Shown piece after piece: positions 3,973 through 8,999 of a stretch of DNA of 8,999 nt. Location: NCBI GenBank assembly GCA_946886255.1, contig CAMPIG010000179.1:1-8999 (forward strand), given 5' to 3'. The notes beneath the pieces were generated by a model. It had not been told where the DNA came from. It searched no databases and worked only from the letters and a program-made list of their open reading frames with translations. The DNA comes from an uncultured Cellvibrio sp. (GTDB taxonomy: Bacteria; Pseudomonadota; Gammaproteobacteria; Pseudomonadales; Cellvibrionaceae). The position numbers and the translations under genes were made by a program. The number at the start of each line of letters is the position of its first letter. Position 1 is the first letter of the stretch.

Positions 3973-5571
3973 ATGAATAATGTGGTGGTGGGAATTTTGG
4001 GCTCGCGTCTGGACCATGGTGGGCTGGGAAGAGGTCGCTGGGATCGCTGGCGGCCCAGTATTGCGGTGCTTATGCACTCCGAGTTGCCAATCGATGAATA
4101 CATCCTTATCTACTTGACGGAAGATGAGGTTCTGGCAAATTTAACGATCCGTGATATGGCTGACATCTCGCCCAACACCAAGGTTACGTTGTATCCCTGG
4201 AGCTGTTCCGACCCGTGGGATTTTGAGCAAGTCTACAGCCAGTTACATGACTTTGCGCGTAGCCAGCATTTTGATGTGGAACAAAATAATTATTACGTTC
4301 ATATCACGACGGGTACTCATGTTGCGCAGATCTGTTTGTACCTATTAACCGAGGCGCACTACCTTCCCGGCATGTTACTACAAGCATCGCCTGATCGTGA
4401 GGCGGGCACCAAGGGCACCTACCATATTATCGATCTGGACTTGTCGCGCTACGATCAGATTGCCTCACGTTTTGCCAAGGAAACCGAGGATGCCGTTACT
4501 TATTTAAAAAGCGGTATCCATACGCGCAGTCGTGCGTTTAATGAATTGATCTTGCAATTGGAGCGCATATCAATCAAATCTTCTGCACCTATTTTGTTGA
4601 TCGGTGCAACCGGTGTTGGCAAATCGCAATTGGCAAAACGTATCTACGAGTTGAAGCGTCAGCGTGGGCAATTGACGGGTAACCTGGTTGAAGTGAATTG
4701 TGCGACATTGCGCGGTGATAACGCGATGTCAGCGTTATTCGGACACGTTAAAGGTGCTTTTACTGGAGCGCAATCCGCACGCACCGGGCTGCTGCGCGAG
4801 GCGCATCAAGGGTTGTTATTTCTGGATGAGATTGGTGAGCTTGGGTTGGATGAGCAGGCGATGTTGTTACGCGCGATCGAAGATAAAACATTTATGCCAT
4901 TCGGTGGGGACCAGCTTGTCAGTAGTAATTTCCAACTAATTGCCGGTACGCATCGCAATTTGTTTGAATTGGTGCGACAAGGATTATTCCGTGAAGATTT
5001 GCTGGCCCGTATTAATTTATGGACTTACGAGCTGCCCTCATTGCGGGAGCGGATCGAAGATCTTGAGCCCAACATCGAACATGAGCTGCAAAACTTTACC
5101 CGCAAGGCAGGATACATGGTGAATTTTAATAAGGGCGCAAGAACCATGTACCTGACATTTGCCCATTCGGTGGATGCGCTATGGCGAGCTAATTTTCGTG
5201 ATCTCAACTCCAGCATCACGCGCATGGCTACTCTGGCTGTAGGTGGGAGGATCACCGAGGATGTTGTATCAGCTGAAATCCAGCGCCTGCGTCAGGCATG
5301 GAAGGGCTTTGGTGGGTTTGATGAAGAAAAAAGTGAACACTTGGAATTGCTTTTGTCATCAGCAGCGCTGGAAGAATTGGATATGTTTGATCGCTTACAT
5401 TTATCAGAAGTTATTCGTGTCTGTCAGCAAAGCCGTTCTATGGCGGATGCTGGTCGTAAGTTATTTAATGTGAGTCGCAATAAGAAGACCAGTATTAATG
5501 ACTCTCACCGACTGAAGCAATATCTACAGAAGTTTGATCTGACTTTTCAGCAAGTTACTCAATCTGATTGA
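3973..5571 (+). CDS. rtcR: RtcR, CARF-domain sigma-54-dependent activator of RNA repair
   Basis: A 532-aa protein, the length I recall for E. coli RtcR. Residues 1-180 form the RtcR-type CARF domain: a Rossmann-like start (VVVGILGSRLD, 4-14) and the ligand-site motif YVHITTGTH (108-116). Residues 185-430 are the AAA+ domain, with Walker A GATGVGKS (211-218), the sigma-54-contacting GAFTGA loop (261-266), Walker B LLFLDE (281-286) and arginine-finger candidates in FREDLLARI (339-347). The C-terminus (about 455-532) is helical and should carry the DNA-binding helix-turn-helix. By published work on the Salmonella protein, the CARF domain binds 5' tRNA fragments ending in cyclic phosphate, which triggers oligomerisation and activation. 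The ATG at 3973 has AGAGAG about seven bases upstream. It is divergent from rtcB across a 194-base regulatory region and overlaps the convergent downstream ORF by 13 bp. All motifs look intact. Confidence 0.97.
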   Translation: MNNVVVGILGSRLDHGGLGRGRWDRWRPSIAVLMHSELPIDEYILIYLTEDEVLANLTIRDMADISPNTKVTLYPWSCSDPWDFEQVYSQLHDFARSQHFDVEQNNYYVHITTGTHVAQICLYLLTEAHYLPGMLLQASPDREAGTKGTYHIIDLDLSRYDQIASRFAKETEDAVTYLKSGIHTRSRAFNELILQLERISIKSSAPILLIGATGVGKSQLAKRIYELKRQRGQLTGNLVEVNCATLRGDNAMSALFGHVKGAFTGAQSARTGLLREAHQGLLFLDEIGELGLDEQAMLLRAIEDKTFMPFGGDQLVSSNFQLIAGTHRNLFELVRQGLFREDLLARINLWTYELPSLRERIEDLEPNIEHELQNFTRKAGYMVNFNKGARTMYLTFAHSVDALWRANFRDLNSSITRMATLAVGGRITEDVVSAEIQRLRQAWKGFGGFDEEKSEHLELLLSSAALEELDMFDRLHLSEVIRVCQQSRSMADAGRKLFNVSRNKKTSINDSHRLKQYLQKFDLTFQQVTQSD

Positions 5572-5876
5572 TCGTTTTCATCGGTGCTGCTTTCCAATAA
5601 CGCATACAGTTCTTTGCAGGTTTGATGGTCAAGCAAAGCATCGGTTTGTTTGGCTGTTTTTAGAATTAGCTTGCCAATTTTTTTGTCATTTGCGCTCCCA
5701 TCAAGTAATGCATGCACTAAGGTATTGCTGGTTTTTATGGCTTCCTCCAGCTCTTCAATAAGTAAGCGGGCTTGTCGCAGAGTAATATTTGCCCGTTTGT
5801 TCATGTGGTTGTGCGATATGGCGTCAGAGGTAGATTGGTTTTCCGAATCTGATATAGACATTACATCATTTTTCAT
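5559..5876 (-). CDS. Unrecognised 105-aa protein, convergent with rtcR
   Basis: I do not recognise this protein. It has no signal peptide or membrane segment. The first 25 residues are polar and Ser/Asn/Asp-rich, probably disordered; residues about 28-95 look helical (ITLRQARLLIEELEEAIK and KKIGKLILKTAKQTDALLD) and could form a helical hairpin or coiled coil; the C-terminus (STDENDQSD) is acidic. The stop overlaps the rtcR 3' end by 13 bases. The start is uncertain: the ATG at 5874-5876 is chosen, but it has no good Shine-Dalgarno, and the ATG at 5859-5861 or the TTG at 5919-5921 are possible. A CGCGACA/TGTCGCG palindrome and a DnaA box lie upstream of the chosen start. Position next to rtcR hints at, but does not show, a link to RNA repair. 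It could be an unrelated gene or, less likely, a spurious frame. Confidence 0.6.
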   Translation of the reverse strand: MKNDVMSISDSENQSTSDAISHNHMNKRANITLRQARLLIEELEEAIKTSNTLVHALLDGSANDKKIGKLILKTAKQTDALLDHQTCKELYALLESSTDENDQSD

Positions 5877-5890
5877 ATTGAAAGCTGTGG

Positions 5891-5906
5891 CGCGACAGAT
5901 GTCGCG
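5891..5906. repeat. Palindrome CGCGACA-GA-TGTCGCG, likely operator
   Basis: Perfect seven-base arms around a two-base centre, 15 bases upstream of the chosen start of the 105-aa ORF. The size and symmetry are those of a dimeric repressor site. The cognate regulator is unknown. Confidence 0.4.
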
Positions 5907-5907
5907 A

Positions 5908-5916
5908 TGTGGATAA
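5908..5916 (-). promoter_or_regulatory. Second perfect DnaA box
   Basis: TTATCCACA on the minus strand, two bases right of the CGCGACA/TGTCGCG palindrome and upstream of the 105-aa ORF. It is an exact consensus match; binding is not shown. Confidence 0.4.
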
Positions 5917-6001
5917 AGCAAGATGGTTTTGTTCGTGGGCGGGAGTATGGGGCAGGTTTATTGCAGCTTGATGAATCCGCGAGGTTGTATCGATTTATCT
6001 A

Positions 6002-6036
6002 AAATCAGGTCGCGCTCATGCTCATGCGCGCGACCT
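6002..6036 (-). terminator. Rho-independent-type terminator of rdgC
   Basis: Nine-base perfect arms AGGTCGCGC (6007-6015) and GCGCGACCT (6028-6036) around a 12-base loop. On the minus strand the stem is followed by GATTTTAG. It begins six bases after the rdgC stop. The U-tract is short, so termination may be partial. Confidence 0.65.
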
Positions 6037-6042
6037 TGTCGG

Positions 6043-6960
6043 TTATTCAGCCTGATAGGAATCGTCTTCCCCACCAAACGCTTTTAACAAAGCACTGATG
6101 AAGGTTTTCAATTCCAGTGTCATGATGGCAAAGTCAGCATCAAATTGCTCGGCTTTGCTTTCCGGGTTGCGGTCGTTGGTTTGTTCCTGAATTTTGTCTT
6201 CGAACTTCAGACGCTTGATAGCCAGTTGGTCGTCGATAATACAGTGAATGGCTTCTTTCCAGGTGATAGCCACTTTGTTCACAAACATGCCGCTATTCAA
6301 ATGGCTGCGTATTTCATCGGCATACAAGTCCTGATTTTTACAGCGGATAACTCGGCCATCTTTACCGGCTTGTAGTTCACATTCCTCTCGTAGCTCAAAC
6401 TCCGGTGGCAACTGCGCGTCGCGCAGCCAGTGGGTCATCACTTGGGTCGGAATATTTTTTGGCGTAATGGGGATTGCCCGCAAACTACCTAATGCTTCAC
6501 GCAATGCACTCAATAAATCTTCGGCGCGTTTGGCGGATGAGGCATTCACAATAACTAACCCTTCCTGTACTGCGATATAAGCAAAATCCAGAGAGGATTT
6601 GGTAAAGGCTTTGGGCAAGAGCGAAAAGATAATTTCATCTTTTAATTTTTGTCGTTCCTTGCGTCCGACATTGCGCGATTCAGCTTCGCTGATGGCGATT
6701 GCTTTTTCTTCCACCTGTTCATTCACCACCGCAGCCGGCAGGATTTTCTCCTGCTTTTTGGCGCAGATCATGATGTAACCGCCTGCTGCGTGCACATATT
6801 CGCTGCCGTGCCTGCCCAAGGGCGGTACCCAGCCATAACGCATCATGTCGAGATTGCCGCAGGGATTAAAACAGTATTCACCCAAGCGCTCGTTAAGTTC
6901 TTCGGGTGAGAGTGTCCATTGTTCAGTGAGGCGATAGAGACGCAGATTTTTAATCCACAT
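6043..6960 (-). CDS. rdgC: RdgC, nucleoid-associated recombination protein
   Basis: A 305-aa protein from the ATG at 6958-6960. It aligns by eye with E. coli RdgC along its length: an N-terminal [16 protein letters not shown] (31-35), GWVPPLG (43-49), [11 protein letters not shown] (65-75), [14 protein letters not shown] (106-119), a central [19 protein letters not shown] segment, and a C-terminal [12 protein letters not shown]. By family, RdgC forms a ring-shaped dimer that encircles double-stranded DNA and limits RecA loading and exchange. The frame stays open 21 codons upstream, but homology and the usual short MxWFKN-type start favour this ATG. A GGAT lies about seven bases upstream. Hairpins precede and follow the gene, so it may be transcribed on its own. 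No anomalies. Confidence 0.95.
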   Translation of the reverse strand: MWIKNLRLYRLTEQWTLSPEELNERLGEYCFNPCGNLDMMRYGWVPPLGRHGSEYVHAAGGYIMICAKKQEKILPAAVVNEQVEEKAIAISEAESRNVGRKERQKLKDEIIFSLLPKAFTKSSLDFAYIAVQEGLVIVNASSAKRAEDLLSALREALGSLRAIPITPKNIPTQVMTHWLRDAQLPPEFELREECELQAGKDGRVIRCKNQDLYADEIRSHLNSGMFVNKVAITWKEAIHCIIDDQLAIKRLKFEDKIQEQTNDRNPESKAEQFDADFAIMTLELKTFISALLKAFGGEDDSYQAE

Positions 6961-7001
6961 AATCAATCCGGGAAATAACGCTAAATCGCAGAATAAATAT
7001 A

Positions 7002-7043
7002 CTGCACGCACCGTCACCGGCAATGTCGGTTAAGGGCGTGCAG
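7002..7043 (-). terminator. Branched hairpin between fklB and rdgC, probable fklB terminator
   Basis: Perfect eight-base arms CTGCACGC (7002-7009) and GCGTGCAG (7036-7043) enclose a second small stem ACCG/CGGT (7016-7019 with 7027-7030). On the minus strand the outer stem is followed by TATATTTATTC. It sits 20 bases past the fklB stop and about 40 bases before rdgC. Termination is likely but not certain, given the mixed A/T tract. Confidence 0.5.
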
Positions 7044-7062
7044 GACGTGTCAGGAAATGGTA

Positions 7063-7683
7063 TTAACCAAGGATTTCCAATAATTCCACATCAAAAATCA
7101 ACGCAGAATAAGGTGCGATGCTGGCGCCGGCACCACGATCGCCGTAAGCCAATTGGTAGGGGATGTATAAACGCCATTTTGATCCGACCGGCATCAATTG
7201 CAGGGCTTCGGTCCAGCCGGCGATGACACCGTTAACGGCGAAGTCAATCGGTTGACCACGGTTGTAGGAAGAATCGAATACGGTACCGTCAATCAAGGTG
7301 CCGTGGTAGTGGGTTTTTACGCGGGAGGTGGCTGATGGTTTTTCGCCTTCGCCTTGTGTAACGACTTCATATTGCAAGCCAGAAGCAGTAACAACCACGC
7401 CCGGCTTTTTGGCGTTTTCAGCGAGGAAGGTTTCACCTTCAGCGGCCTTGGCTTTACCTTGGTCAGCCTGTTTGGCTTGCATACGTTGGCTGATTTCCTT
7501 AAAGGCGGCCTCAAGGTCGGTGTGGGCTACTGCGCTGGCTTTGCCTTCCAGTGCATCGATTACGCCTGCTGCAACGGCAGCCGCGTCGACACCTTCAAAG
7601 GGATTGGCGGCTAGCTGGTCACCCATTTGACGACCAACACCGTAGCTAACACGTTGTTCAACGGTGGTGTATTGCTCTGACAT
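7063..7683 (-). CDS. fklB: FklB-type FKBP peptidyl-prolyl cis-trans isomerase
   Basis: A 206-aa protein, the length I recall for E. coli FklB (FKBP22), and similar to it throughout. Residues 1-95 form the N-terminal dimerisation domain (SYGVGRQMGDQL at 13-24, then a long charged helix and EGETFLAENAKKPGV at 82-96). Residues about 100-206 are the FKBP catalytic domain, with HYHGTLIDGTVFDSS (125-139: Y126, F136, D137), VIAGWTEAL (153-161: V153, I154, W157), AYGDRGAGA (179-187: Y180) and the final ALIFDVELLEI (F197). No signal peptide, so it should be the cytoplasmic FklB type and not periplasmic FkpA. It catalyses prolyl isomerisation and assists folding. The ATG at 7681-7683 has GTGAGAAA upstream, a weak site. 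A terminator of the upstream gene lies only 22 bases away. Confidence 0.94.
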   Translation of the reverse strand: MSEQYTTVEQRVSYGVGRQMGDQLAANPFEGVDAAAVAAGVIDALEGKASAVAHTDLEAAFKEISQRMQAKQADQGKAKAAEGETFLAENAKKPGVVVTASGLQYEVVTQGEGEKPSATSRVKTHYHGTLIDGTVFDSSYNRGQPIDFAVNGVIAGWTEALQLMPVGSKWRLYIPYQLAYGDRGAGASIAPYSALIFDVELLEILG

Positions 7684-7705
7684 AAGTCATTTCTCACGTG
7701 AGGGT

Positions 7706-7740
7706 AAAAAAGGGCCGGCAGTCTATCATGATTTCCGGCC
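7706..7740 (-). terminator. Rho-independent terminator after the AI-2E family gene
   Basis: On the minus strand, GGCCGG (7735-7740) pairs with CCGGCC (7713-7718) across a 16-base loop that itself contains ATCATGAT, and the stem is followed by C and TTTTTT (7706-7711). It begins ten bases past the stop of the membrane-protein gene and ends 22 bases before the fklB start, so fklB either reads through it or has a promoter inside the upstream gene. Confidence 0.75.
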
Positions 7741-7750
7741 GCGCTTGCCG

Positions 7751-8848
7751 TCACTCACGGCTGAGGGTATCGGGTTCGGCGGTTGCTTCACCCTGCGTGT
7801 TGACTTCGCGGATGAAGATGCCCCAAAAGGCCATAAACAAGGCCGCGACCAAAGGCCCAACGACAAAGCCGTTGATGCCGAACAAGGCCAGTCCGCCCAA
7901 GGTAGATAGCAGCACAATATAGTCCGGCAGCTTGGTATCCCGCCCGACCAGGATAGGGCGCAGGACGTTATCAACCAGACCGATAACACCCGCTCCAAAG
8001 GCGACAAGGATCACCCCATCGACAGTTTCGCCTGTGGCAAACAGGTAGAGCGCCACGGGTAGCCAGATCAGTGCCGGGCCGACGGCGGGTATCAGTGAGG
8101 CAATCGCCATAAAGATGGCCCACAACAACGCCCCGGGAATACCCAATATCCAGAAGATCAATCCACCCAGGGCGCCTTGCACAATAGCGACGACCAAGTT
8201 GCCTTTGATGGTGGCGCGAGTGACTTCGGCAAACATGGAAAATAACATACGCTCGCGCGCATCACCCAAGGGCAATGCGCGAACCAGCAGTTCAATTAGT
8301 TTGTTGCCGTCGCGTAGCATAAAAAATGTGAGGTAAAGCATCAGGCAGAGATTTAGTACAAAACTGAACGCGTTCTGCCCAATGTTTAATGTTTGCCTGG
8401 CGAGAATTTTGCCGCTGCTCATAGCGGCGTCGGTGGCGGTTTCTTTGAGTTTATTCAGATCCACGCCGATGCGGTCCAGCGATTGTTCAACGGTTGGAAA
8501 TGCTTCACGGAAGCGCTCGATATATTGCGCTGGTTTAATTTCACCTGCCTCGATTTTTTGATAAATAGCGGCGCCTTCATTTACCGCAGAGGTGATAACG
8601 AAGATCATCGGTAACACCACGATGACCATGCACAACAATAAGGTCAACAGGGCAGTCAGGTTGCGGCGGTTATTGAACCGTTGCAAAAGCTTTTGCTGCA
8701 CCGGATAAAAAATTACCGCGATGGCGCAAGCCCAAAAAATCGGGCCAAAAAACGGACGCAACAACCATAGAAAACCGACCGACACCAGTAGCAGAAACAA
8801 TATAAAGGTGCGGAGCTCCAGTTTTTCTTGTTTGATTTTTTCCTGCAT
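7751..8848 (-). CDS. AI-2E transporter family (PerM/UPF0118) membrane protein
   Basis: A 365-aa integral membrane protein of normal family length. Hydrophobic segments lie at about 14-48 (two helices around RPFFGP), 64-88, 158-178, 215-238, 240-270, 278-296 and 308-345, giving the usual seven to eight helices with a large soluble loop at about 90-155. Family signatures are present: SLIPAVGPALIWLP (251-264), DNVLRPILVG (293-302) and FGINGFVVGPL (323-333). The family is named for a reported AI-2 exporter, and other members act as sodium/proton antiporters or have unknown roles, so the substrate here cannot be assigned. The ATG at 8846-8848 has GAGG eight bases upstream. A terminator follows immediately. 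The C-terminal tail is short and acidic. No anomalies. Confidence 0.88.
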   Translation of the reverse strand: MQEKIKQEKLELRTFILFLLLVSVGFLWLLRPFFGPIFWACAIAVIFYPVQQKLLQRFNNRRNLTALLTLLLCMVIVVLPMIFVITSAVNEGAAIYQKIEAGEIKPAQYIERFREAFPTVEQSLDRIGVDLNKLKETATDAAMSSGKILARQTLNIGQNAFSFVLNLCLMLYLTFFMLRDGNKLIELLVRALPLGDARERMLFSMFAEVTRATIKGNLVVAIVQGALGGLIFWILGIPGALLWAIFMAIASLIPAVGPALIWLPVALYLFATGETVDGVILVAFGAGVIGLVDNVLRPILVGRDTKLPDYIVLLSTLGGLALFGINGFVVGPLVAALFMAFWGIFIREVNTQGEATAEPDTLSRE

Positions 8849-8999
8849 GGTTGTGCCTCGGATGGGTAGGGTTGGCCTATACGGTAGGTGAGTGACCTGG
8901 GCATTTCAAGGAGATTTTTGAGCAAACGGAGCGCCATAGACTAGAGTTGTTAGATAGCTGACAAATTGCGTGCTTTTTGAGCACCGGGATGTGATGGTT
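8849..8999. other. Non-coding right edge, promoter region of the AI-2E family gene
   Basis: I see no gene here. On the minus strand TTGTCA (8959-8964) is a fair -35 hexamer, but the sequence at the expected -10 distance is poor. A small GTGC/GCAC hairpin lies at about 8970-8985. The real promoter cannot be fixed from sequence alone. Confidence 0.3.

Noticed and set aside
5877..5921. TTG start giving a 120-aa version of the orphan ORF
   Set aside because: It has no ribosome-binding site and would place the palindrome and DnaA box inside the coding region.
6961..7023. A 21-codon N-terminal extension of RdgC
   Set aside because: RdgC proteins start at the MxWFKNL-type segment found at 6958-6960, and the extension would run through the intergenic hairpin.
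1..8999. CRISPR array, insertion sequence, prophage or integration site
   Set aside because: No regularly spaced repeats, transposase, integrase or flanking direct repeats were seen. The tRNA-like pair has no integrase nearby.

Overview
The window looks like the chromosome of a gammaproteobacterium. PurE, RdgC, FklB and the RtcB/RtcR pair are all of the gammaproteobacterial type, RtcB (408 aa) and RtcR (532 aa) have the same lengths I recall for the E. coli proteins, and the GC content is intermediate with AT-rich spacers. The gene mix would suit a Cellvibrio-like organism, but that is an inference I cannot check here.

Layout, left to right. The 5' end of purE (minus strand, cut by the window edge) is followed by a small secreted EF-hand protein (minus) and an AT-rich spacer. 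Then comes the centre of interest, about 777-5571: an RtcR-controlled RNA-repair locus. rtcR is on the plus strand (3973-5571). Divergent from it, on the minus strand, is what looks like one transcription unit: a sigma-54 promoter (3821-3835), rtcB (2552-3778), a structured spacer, two back-to-back tRNA-like genes (2289-2359 and 2211-2287), a further spacer, a slipin-like SPFH protein (777-1940), and a very strong 20-bp hairpin at the slipin stop codon. rtcA, the usual RtcB partner, is not in this window. Right of rtcR lie an unrecognised 105-aa ORF (convergent, overlapping rtcR by 13 bp), rdgC, fklB and an AI-2E/PerM-family membrane protein, all minus strand. The last 150 bases hold no gene that I can see.

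How the locus may work. From the literature on RtcR as I know it, its N-terminal CARF domain senses 5' tRNA fragments ending in 2',3'-cyclic phosphate, and its AAA+ domain then drives sigma-54 polymerase at the repair operon. RtcB reseals 3'-phosphate or cyclic-phosphate ends to 5'-OH ends. Here the operon also carries two aberrant tRNA-like RNAs. One is a GUU (Asn-type) tRNA with an acceptor mismatch and a discriminator base wrong for tRNA-Asn. The other keeps the acceptor, D and T arms, but its anticodon arm closes on a four-base UUUU loop, exactly three bases short of a normal loop, so it has no anticodon. Damage-induced production of such RNAs suggests decoys for anticodon nucleases, substrates or mimics for RtcB, or ligands that feed back on RtcR. 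These roles are hypotheses. The tRNA pair with its flanking structured RNA is the part of the window most worth following up.
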